From contig OX940864.1 of NCBI GenBank assembly GCA_954871525.1, positions 24,794,001-24,858,000 on the forward strand: DNA of 64,000 nucleotides, in the 5' to 3' direction. Below, piece by piece: positions 22,314 to 30,450 of the stretch (the first letter of the stretch is position 1; every line of letters begins with the position of its first letter). The DNA comes from Parietaria judaica (taxonomy: Eukaryota > Streptophyta > Magnoliopsida > Rosales > Urticaceae). The notes beneath the pieces are model-generated. The model was not told where the DNA came from. It ran no database searches and saw only the letters and a program-made list of their open reading frames with translations. The position numbers were made by a program, and so were the translations under genes.

Positions 22314-23737
22314 TGTTGGACATATGTGTCCTTAAACAAGATATTTTATCCATTTGTAAAAGATTATGACAAGTCGTTGAATAAAGATGATGCTTATTAT
22401 GATAATGTCCGTGACCTGATTAACTGGGTGTGAGCCCATTAATCGTACAAAGTCATTAATGTGACTAAGTGACAATCCTATTCTGGATTTTGTGTGTGTC
22501 ACACTCACTAGAAGTGCATTAAGTATGAAGTGTCTTCATACTGGACTGGACCTGACTTAAACTCTGGAAGTTATCATATAAGACCGTCACTGATAACTTG
22601 GACCTGAGTGATCTTGAGTCTGAGCTGCTGGCTTGATTGTTCTTTGATTTAACCGTTAAAGAACACAATATATTACCGTTGTTCCCAACGCTATTATTTT
22701 GGGAACATGATAGTCAGCAGTAAGGATAGCTTGGTCATAGACATGGGCATCACACAGCTCTCTTCAGAGTCATGATGATTCCCTTGATTGTCGGTGGTGA
22801 GAAGTGAGAGGTACCCGTGCGCAACTTATGAATCGAAACCATAAGTGGGTTACTCATAATATTACTGATTGAGTCAAGGATGAAAATGCAATGGGGGGCA
22901 TAACGGTAGAAACCGCCTGCTCGTGTGTGGATCATTAAGTGAAAGATCAATAACCCAAATTTGATTGTATCAATGGACACCCTGCTGTTATAAAGGGAAT
23001 AATATATACTGTATCACTAAAGAGTGCAGCCTCAGGTCTATAGTGGAATCACTTCGAGGTTTGACAAACAACTAGCAGTTCGTTGGAGTTTAAGTGATAC
23101 GGGTCCATGGTCCCCAGGATAGCTCCATAACGGATGATACGTACGTGATAAAAACATTGAAATTTTTTTAAGATCATTTGGCAAGACTCATAAAACTGAA
23201 GTCTGTGACAGACATCAGATAGTTTTATCAGTAGCGTGGCAAAAGTACCATATCTTGGTAACCAAAATTAACTGACAAAAGAAAGTAGAATTTGGATTTT
23301 CTGTCAACATGTAAGTTGTTGGAAATTAAATTATAAGCAACTTTTCTTTTGGAGCCGAATCGTTTCGACGTACGGTTTGTGATTTAGAGAATTTCTATGT
23401 TTGTGATCGTTTCGGTAAACTATGAAATTAAATAACATGTCACGAATTTAAATGATGGTGTGTCACCATGACATTTAAATGTGTGATATTTATATTAGAG
23501 AATATTAATATAATTTAATTATTCTAATTTTATTATTAATGTATTATTAATAATTATTCAATAATTAATAGATTTATATTAATATAAAAAAATATATATT
23601 TTAAATATATTATAGTGTAGAAATCGAATTGGGCTTTTGGAATATGGATCCATTCACATTCGAATGGATAGACTTTGGTCTTTCCATAATTGCGGCAAAA
23701 GTACCAAAAATTTTGGTATTTGAGAAAAACCCCAAAA

Positions 23738-24242
23738 TCAATTTAATCCATGCGATCGGTTATGATTTAATATCAACCGTTGGATTAGGATATTGATGAA
23801 TTCGAATTTAATGACTTGGTGATCAAGTTTCATTTTTTGAATTTGATTAATTAATTATATCCGTTAGATCGGTCTAAGATTTAATCTTTACCGTTGGATT
23901 GGAAATTAATTAATTATATATAATTATATTACTTTCGAATTATAGTTTAAGGATAAATTCGAAATTGTTTTTATTAAATATTTTTATATTTGATTTTATC
24001 CTAAACTAATTTGATCCATTAGATCGGTTTAAGGATTTATTTCAACCGTTGGATCTAGATAATGATAATTCGAATTTTAATATATATAAATATATATAAT
24101 TCGAATTTATAAAGATAAGAAGATAAGATTGGTTTTTTGATTTTATCCTAATCTTTCTTATTTTATTAAATCCCTAATTAATTATATCCATTGGATTTAG
24201 ATGAGATTAAATCTGGACCATTGGATTGAGATAATTAATTAT
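23738..24242 (+). repeat. Four dispersed copies of an ATC(C/G)..ATTTAATCT..CCGTTGGAT motif in the LTR
   Basis: Segments at about 23738, 23855, 24005 and 24178 each read TCC(A/G)T(T/G)(A/G)GATCGG-like, then a GATTTAATCT-like centre, then (A/C)C(C/A)(G/A)TTGGAT. They lie 120-170 bases apart upstream of the TATA box. The same series appears inverted at 61490-62000. They could be enhancer-like U3 repeats. Confidence 0.7.
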
Positions 24243-24302
24243 ATTTAATAAATTAAATTCGAAAATTTGATAGGGAATTTCTCCAATTCGGTTACGGTTT
24301 GA

Positions 24303-24317
24303 GCCTATAAATAGGAG
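24303..24317 (+). promoter_or_regulatory. TATA box of the long-LTR Copia
   Basis: GCCTATAAATAGGAGG precedes a CT-rich leader (CACACCTTTCCCC) by about 30 bases. The same box is conserved, inverted, at about 61430 in the other LTR fragment. Confidence 0.65.
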
Positions 24318-24881
24318 GCTCATTCTACACATTTTTCACACCTTTCCCCAGAGAAAAATTCGAACTCTCCCTCTCCCTCAGGGTCTGCGAATTTTCTCTC
24401 TGATCTTTTTTTTTCTGGTTCGGTTTAGGAGACTATTTCTCCGGAAGCTTAAAAAGAACTATCAGTTTAAATTTTGCGACGGAGTCCTGCCGGCGAAGCC
24501 CACGCTTCGGTACGAGGATTCCAGGAGAATATCCCGGAAGATCACAGGAGTTTCCCTGAGCACCGGCGGAGCCCTGCAAGATTCAGAACGCGCAGCCGGA
24601 AGTCGTCAATAGAGGTACGTCCTTATGCATTGGGTTAATAAATGCAACCATTTACTGCTTTCTATTTATTTCCTATTATGACTAGATTATTAATAATGAT
24701 TTATGAATATTAAAGTACATAATATTTATCAGATCTTGTTAAATGGTTATTATCCGATATCCGGACCGTTGGACGGATAACAAGTTATTCCGCTTTAAAT
24801 TAATTATTAAATGTTACCTGGACGGTTCGGAGGTACAATTCGTGATAATTTTCATGGAATCCGAGACATGATTTCCAACAA

Positions 24882-24901
24882 TTGATATCAGAGCCATGGT
24901 T
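24882..24901 (+). promoter_or_regulatory. Primer binding site, initiator tRNA-Met type
   Basis: TTGATATCAGAGCCATGG lies two bases after the LTR end. It is a one-mismatch form of TGGTATCAGAGC, complementary to the 3' end of plant initiator tRNA-Met, the usual Copia primer. Confidence 0.8.
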
Positions 24902-25047
24902 CAAGGATAAATAATTACGTAATTTAATTAATGGGTTTAAGAACGAATTATTTGATGAATAAAATTAATTATTTAAAATTGAAATTTTGAATTTCTAGAT
25001 ATTTTAAATATTAATTTAAAATAATAAAATTACCCGACCCGAATAAT

Positions 25048-25380
25048 CGGACCGGGTGGTTGGACCGGGCTGCCCTTGGCAACCCAGCCCGAGAATTGCA
25101 CGAACAGGGGCTGCCGCTGCAGCCCCAGGGAGTTCACCAGGGCGAAGCCCACGGGCAAGGCCCACGAGCAAGGCCCTCGCCAAGGCCACTCGGCCAGGGC
25201 AAGGTCACCCGTGTGGGCCTGGCAGGCTGGCCGCAGGCCACGCTGCCTGGCAGCGGAATGGGCCTGCAGGCCCAGCCCGAAGGGCTCGGGTAATTGCCCT
25301 GGCCTACCCGTGGGTTGTCCCTGCCCATTCCATGGGCACGTGGGCCCGGGCTTAAGCCCGGAGGGCCCACGTGCATTTTT
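25048..25380 (+). other. GC-rich island in the Copia leader
   Basis: A 330-base block dominated by GGCCCACG, GGGCAAGG and CCAGCCCG repeats sits in an otherwise strongly AT-rich leader. ORFs are open in several frames on both strands because of composition, and none encodes a recognisable protein. I treat it as a non-coding, repeat-expanded or acquired segment. Confidence 0.5.
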
Positions 25381-25502
25381 TAATATGGGTCAGATTTTTA
25401 TTCCGACCCGGATCCCGTGGATTAATTATTAATTATTATTAATGAAATTAATATTTATGAATTAAAATTAATTATGATTAATAAATATAAAATAAAATAT
25501 GG

Positions 25503-25723
25503 ATGTTATTTCCGGATAAATAACATTGTCTTATTTTAATTAATTCATAAAATTAAATATGGATGTTATTTAATAATTAAATAACATTGTCTTATTTAAT
25601 AAATTAAAATATGGATGATAATATTCGAAGAATAATATCATTGTCTTATTTTAATATTTCATAAATAATTATTAAAGGGCATTAAAATGTTTAATGATAA
25701 TTCTTAGAGAATAAGTATCATTA
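25503..25723 (+). repeat. Array of four hairpins with covarying stems in the Copia leader
   Basis: Three units share the frame AAATATGG-stem-loop-stem-TGTCTTATTT. Stem 1 is ATGTTATTT/AAATAACAT (25503-25511/25518-25526). Stem 2 is the same stem extended by three pairs (25563-25587). Stem 3 is ATGATAATATTC/GAATAATATCAT with one mismatch (25615-25641). A fourth hairpin, TAATGATA/TATCATTA (25692-25723), lacks the frame. Arms differ between units but stay paired within each, so RNA structure may be conserved. The sequence is shown directly; a function as leader RNA structure is inference. Confidence 0.75.
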
Positions 25724-26236
25724 ATATAAAATTATAAATATTCATCATAGATATAATTTGTTATAACCTATTTTCATAACCCTCAATCATAGTGTCTATG
25801 TTTAGATCATTATTAATATGTTTATATAGGATAGATATAAATAATAAAGAGTAAATGTAAAAGTGTTAATTATTAGTCGGAAAAATTTCAAACGTACAAT
25901 CTTGCCTGAGGAAGAGGGAATCAAAAGTGGGGCCGGTTCACCATCCACTTCTGGGTGACCGGTTAGGACCCCTCCCATCGACCTGGAGAGCGTACGGTTT
26001 GATCTATCACTACCGACGAAATAATAAACACATTTTTAGGGTTTATTTAAAATTACGCGTCGTAATAAATAAAGCCAAAATATAAACTTTTAATGTGTCA
26101 TTAATAGATAGTTTATATAATAAGTTTTTATAACTTAGAAATTAAAAACGTTATTTACTAAAAACAATGGCAAGTATAGAATAAAACAAAGGTCTCCATT
26201 ATTACTGTCACAAGGTCTGCTAACCACACCGCCTCG

Positions 26237-26600
26237 AGTCACCCTAGTGTGTCCATTCCCTAAGGAAGGTGTGCTTGTGGAAGGTTTGACACCGTGATAG
26301 TTCCAAAATAATATGGGGACGGAGGAATCTTGGAAATGGACCGCGAGTCACCCTAGAGTGACCATTCCCTAAGGACGACGTTTCCAAGAGGATCCCGAGG
26401 ACCGAAAATAATGGGTTAAGCTTGCACGAAAGTTGGTGCTTCCCGACCGTCTATGGTGATAGTTAATAATCATAGAGGACTTTGGTAGTTCTTGTTATGA
26501 ATATTAATTAAGTTTATGACTAAAAATTAGTTTAACCAAACTACACGGTTAATATTGCGAGTCACCCTAGAGTGACCATGAAACTAAGGACGGCAATGAC
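26237..26600 (+). repeat. Triplicated CGAGTCACCCTAG hairpin motif in the Copia leader
   Basis: CGAGTCACCCTAG(T/A)GTG(T/A)CCAT occurs at about 26234, 26344 and 26559. In the last two, GTCAC and GTGAC form a five-pair stem around CCTAGA, and in the first one base is changed. Each is followed by CTAAGGA and a short unique segment. They lie between the leader hairpin array and the zinc-finger gene; function unknown. Confidence 0.7.
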
Positions 26601-26746
26601 GTGTACAGTCGGTTAAATTATCACGAAATAGTTAAAAGTGTTTATTTAACGTTTTCCCAGAACATGTTTGCATCATGTAACTATTTCAAATAAAATATTT
26701 TTCTAAACATTCTACCTATAATAAAGTTTAATAAGTTTCTTTTTCA

Positions 26747-27544
26747 ATGCCAGTTAATATGTCTAAAGCTATTAATGTCACGGATGATGAAAAAGATTCG
26801 GTCAACTCTGGTCCTCCATCTGAGTTTGAGCTACCAATATTTGAAGAAGGCAGTGCTTGGTTCAAGTCTGATAATGAATATGAGTTACTCAGTTTCTTAT
26901 TAGACCAGTATCCAAACAAAAGTCAATCCTTCAAAGATTCGGTACTCAAAGCCTCGATGAGTGAAATGGAGAGACGAAGGAAAAAGGTGAACAAAGTAAC
27001 GGCTCTTGTCACTCAAGCAATGGCAAGAGATAACAAACGAAACACTGAATCGAAAGATGAACCCGGAAGAAAAGAAAGAAAAGTTGGTTTATCTGCAATG
27101 TGCTTCCAATGTGGAACAAGGAAGAGAGTGCCAAGTCAGCTGCGATGCAGACTGCACATCAGTTCACAAAAGGGTAAGACCTTTTTTGAATACAAAATTA
27201 GTTTTTTATTGGAGAGATTCAAATCTCAGATCCATAGATTAAAATTCTAAACATTGCAAACGTTTTTCTTTACAGAAGTTGCTTCTGCTAAGAAGAAAAA
27301 TGGAAATGGAGCTTTATGCATTGAATGCTGGCTCAAACCAAGAGCAAAGGGGCACACGATGTGCCGAGAACATCTGCGGGCTTGGAGAGGTAATGACTCT
27401 TCTGTTAACCCCGAAATTAGTTTTTTATTGGAGAGATTCAAATCTCAGATCCATAGATTAAAATACTAACGCTTATTCATTTTCTTTTCAGGATTCAGCA
27501 GGAGCTCTGTTGATGAGAACTCAGCAGAGAACGAAAGCGGCTAG
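26747..27544 (+). CDS. Unrecognised three-exon protein with two CX2CX11CX2H fingers, inside the Copia
   Basis: Predicted exons are 26747-27173, 27276-27389 and 27492-27544. All donors (GTAAG, GTAATG) and acceptors (TTTACAG, TTTTCAG) are canonical and all phases agree, giving 197 residues ending at TAG. The N-terminal 120 residues are acidic, then Lys/Arg-rich, with no domain I know. Two fingers follow, CFQC-x11-CRLH and CIECW-x10-CREH, one at the end of exon 1 and one in exon 2. Both introns share a nearly identical block of about 50 bases (TTTTTTATTGGAGAGATTC and onward), so a finger exon plus its intron was duplicated. A polyadenylation-like AATAAA follows at 27677. The gene occupies the place of gag/protease/integrase, and it could be a captured host gene or an element-specific gene. 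The first Met might instead be at 26759, or an upstream exon could join at the CCAG before 26754. Confidence 0.6.
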
Positions 27545-27846
27545 TACTCGAGTGTCTCGAAGAAGGAAGCATGCTTTAAGTTTACATTCGATTTAAGTTT
27601 ATTGTTATCACTAATTTTGCATTGTTAAGATCTCGATTTATTTTGGATATTGATTGCATGGAATAATTCTTAATTAATAAAGGTTTTATATGTTTCGAAT
27701 TATTTTACAATATCCAGATAAATATAGTGACAGTTATTTTTGTTTCATCTACAGTCTTTAATTACTCTAATTGATTTAATTAAATCAAATATCATTTTTA
27801 AACATGATGGTTAATAGAGAATGAAATTAGAGGAAATCATTCACAA
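27545..27846 (+). other. Spacer between finger gene and pol
   Basis: AT-rich, with an AATAAAGG polyadenylation-like signal near 27676. No coding content is recognised. It marks the junction between the acquired gene region and the truncated pol. Confidence 0.5.
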
Positions 27847-29607
27847 ATGAGATCTTGTGACAAAGTCACAACGCCGATAACAGTGCCTGTTGTCGAAGAG
27901 AGTGCGGAAACCACGGTCCCAAATCAGAAACAAGGGGTACTCAGACGTAGTGGGAGGTTCAAAAGACCTGTTGAGCGCTACGAACATACCCAGTTGGAAT
28001 TTCACCTAGCTGTTACAAACACTAGTGTTGAAGATCCCATAGGCTATGAGAAAGCTATATTGGATCCTGATAAGGGAGAATGGCAGGAAGCCATGAACCA
28101 AGAAATAGAATCAATGGATTCTAATGAAGTCTGGGAACTTGTAGACTTACCAGATGGCTTCAAAACCATTGGCTGTAAGTGGGTATACAAGCGAAAGAGA
28201 GGAGTGGACGGGAAGGTTGAAACCTTCAAGGCTAGACTAGTGGCTAAGGGTTTTACCCAGAGGGAAGGTATTGATTTCGATGAGACCGTCGCTCCAGTCG
28301 CTAAGTACAAGTCCATCCGGATTCTCATGGCCATAGCCTGTAGTCTCAATTACGAGATTTGGCAGAATGACATCAAAACCGTCTTCCTGAATGGGTACAT
28401 TGACGAGAACATCTATATGGACCAACCAGAAGGGTTCGTGCAGAAGGGTCAAGAAAGGAAAGTTTGTAGACTTCTCAAATCCATTTATGGATTGAAGCAA
28501 GCTTCTAGATCCTGGAATCTAAGGTTTGATGAAACCATCAAATCCTATGGATTCATACAGAACATCACTGAGGCCTGCATATATAAACTCAATGATGAAA
28601 CCGTGGAAATATTTCTTGTTCTATACGTCGACGATATTCTTCTCATTGGAAACAGTGTGAAGAGGCTATCGGACGTGAAAGCGTGGCTATCTACGCAATT
28701 CCAAATGAACGGCATGGGAGAAGCCAGTTATGTTCTTGGGATCCGTATCTTCAGGGATCGCAACAACAGACTTCTAGCCTTATCACAAGCAGCTTACATT
28801 GATAAGGTGCTTGATCGTTTTGCAATGGCAAACTCCAAGGGAGGTAATTTACCGACCAGGCATGGAGTGTTCCTTAACAGGAAGCAATGCCCTACTTCTC
28901 CGGAAGAGCAAGATGAGATGAGGAGAGTACCCTATGCTTCAGCAGTGGGAAGTCTGATGTACGCTATGCAGTGTACTAGGCCAGACATCTGTTACGCTGT
29001 GGGAACTGTTAGCAGATACCAATCCAACCCTGGTATGGCTCACTGGACAGCAGTGAAGAACATTCTCAAGTATCTTCGGAGAACGAGAGACTATATGTTA
29101 GTGTTTTCAGGATCAGAACTGAATCCACTAGGTTACACTGATTCAGACTTAATGTCTGATAAAGACGCGAGAAAATCAACGTCGGGAGTAGTGTTCACCC
29201 TTGCTAGTGGAGCGATATTCTGGAGAAGCGTAAAGCAATCCTATATCGCAGATTCCACAATGGTTGAATACGTGACAGCTTGTGAGGCAGCCAAAGAATC
29301 AGTTTGGCTCAAGAATTTCTACATAGAGCTGGGAGTTGTTCCAGATGTAGATGGGCCCCAAACACTATACTGTGACAACAGTGGTGCGGTGGCAAATTCT
29401 AAAGAGCCCAGAGACCATAACAAGGCGAAACATATAGAGAGAAAATACCATCTCATTAGAGAGATACTACGTCGAGGCAATGTACGGGTTGTGAAAATAG
29501 CTTCAGAAGACAATCTGGCTGATCCATTCACCAAGACGTTGCCAGAGAAAATATTCAGGAGGCATCTGGAGAGTATGGGTCTGAAAGACATGGGTCATCT
29601 TCTTTAA
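27847..29607 (+). CDS. Copia pol, C-terminal part: reverse transcriptase and RNase H
   Basis: The 586-codon ORF has no internal stop. After a linker it shows the Copia RT start (WQEAMNQEIESM, then WVYKRKRG), KARLVAKGFTQREGIDF, the catalytic aspartate in NDIKTVFLNG, IYGLKQASRSW and the YVDDILLIG active site. Ty1/copia RNase H follows: YTDSDLMSDKDARKSTSG, STMVEYVTACEAAKE and NKAKHIERKYH. Integrase, protease and gag are absent upstream, so the element cannot be fully autonomous, yet this ORF is intact, which suggests recent activity or recent decay. The ATG is not the true pol start; it lies in the integrase-RT linker. The ORF ends 15 bases before the polypurine tract. Confidence 0.9.
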   Translation: MRSCDKVTTPITVPVVEESAETTVPNQKQGVLRRSGRFKRPVERYEHTQLEFHLAVTNTSVEDPIGYEKAILDPDKGEWQEAMNQEIESMDSNEVWELVDLPDGFKTIGCKWVYKRKRGVDGKVETFKARLVAKGFTQREGIDFDETVAPVAKYKSIRILMAIACSLNYEIWQNDIKTVFLNGYIDENIYMDQPEGFVQKGQERKVCRLLKSIYGLKQASRSWNLRFDETIKSYGFIQNITEACIYKLNDETVEIFLVLYVDDILLIGNSVKRLSDVKAWLSTQFQMNGMGEASYVLGIRIFRDRNNRLLALSQAAYIDKVLDRFAMANSKGGNLPTRHGVFLNRKQCPTSPEEQDEMRRVPYASAVGSLMYAMQCTRPDICYAVGTVSRYQSNPGMAHWTAVKNILKYLRRTRDYMLVFSGSELNPLGYTDSDLMSDKDARKSTSGVVFTLASGAIFWRSVKQSYIADSTMVEYVTACEAAKESVWLKNFYIELGVVPDVDGPQTLYCDNSGAVANSKEPRDHNKAKHIERKYHLIREILRRGNVRVVKIASEDNLADPFTKTLPEKIFRRHLESMGLKDMGHLL

Positions 29608-29610
29608 GTA

Positions 29611-29622
29611 CAAGTGGGAGAT
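29611..29622 (+). promoter_or_regulatory. Polypurine tract of the long-LTR Copia
   Basis: CAAGTGGGAGAT directly precedes the LTR start at 29623, the usual Copia arrangement. Confidence 0.85.
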
Positions 29623-30450
29623 TGTTGGACATATGTGTCCTTAAACAAGATATTTTATCCATTTGTAAAAGATTATGACAAGTCGTTGAATAAAGATGAT
29701 GCTTATTATGATAATCTTATTATAGTTTCTGGTAGAGTAAAATAGAATGTTTGATCCTTAGTTCATAAAGGATGCAATTATGAATAATTATCACAACAGA
29801 GTCAATGTGAAGAAGAATTAATAATCATAATAAATGAACTTAAAATGTCCGTGACCTGATTAACTGGGTGGGAGCCCTGCTGTTATAAAGGAAATAATAT
29901 ATACCGTATCACTAAAGAGTGCAGCCTCGGGTCTATAGTGGAATCACTTCGAGGTTTGACGAACAACTAGCAGTTCGTTGGAGCTTAAGTGATTCGGGTC
30001 CATGGTCCCCAGGATAGCTCCGTAACGGATGATACGTACGTGATTAAAATACATTCTGGATAATGTTTAATCATTTGGCTTGACTTATAAAACTGAAAGG
30101 TCTGTGGCATACGTCAGATGATACGATAGCTCCATAACGGATGATACGTACGTGATAAAAACATTGAAATGTTTTTAAGATCATTTGGCAAGACTCATAA
30201 AACTGAAGTCTGTGACAGACATCAGATAGTTTTATCAGTAACGTGGCAAAAGTACCATATCTTGGTAACCGAAATTAACTGACAAAATAAAGTAGAATTT
30301 GGATTTTCTGTCAACATGAAAGTTGTTGGAAATTAAATTCCAAGCAACTTTACTTTTGGAACCGAGTCGTTTCGACGTACGGTTTGTGATTTAGAGAATT
30401 TCTAAGTTTGTGATCGTTTCGGTAAACTATGAAATTAAATCACATGTCAC
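29623..30450 (+). mobile_element. Truncated and rearranged 3' LTR of the long-LTR Copia
   Basis: It begins as the 5' LTR does but differs structurally. It keeps about 140 bases lost from the 5' copy. It lacks about 545 bases equivalent to 22440-22985. A 30-base ATAGCTCC(A/G)TAACGGATG-type segment is present twice (about 30015 and 30127). It stops at CATGTCAC, equivalent to about 23450, where the Tat antisense gene resumes. The last 1.4 kb of the LTR and its target duplication are lost. Confidence 0.9.

Larger units (their letters stand above)
22314..24880 (+). mobile_element. 5' LTR (2567 bp) of the long-LTR Copia element
   Basis: It runs from TGTTGGACATATGTGTCC to GATTTCCAACA and is followed two bases later by a primer binding site. 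The 3' LTR at 29623 begins identically. A TATA box (CCTATAAATAGGAGG, about 24305) marks the promoter about 575 bases before the end. Relative to the copies at 1-1413 and 29623, it lacks about 140 bases after GATAAT near 22410. At over 2.5 kb it is unusually long for a Copia LTR. Fragments of the same LTR lie at 1-1413 and 60898-62522. Confidence 0.9.

Noticed and set aside
25056..25432. Overlapping ORFs of 77-118 codons in the GC-rich island
   Set aside because: They are open in several frames and both strands because of base composition; the products are low-complexity and match no family.
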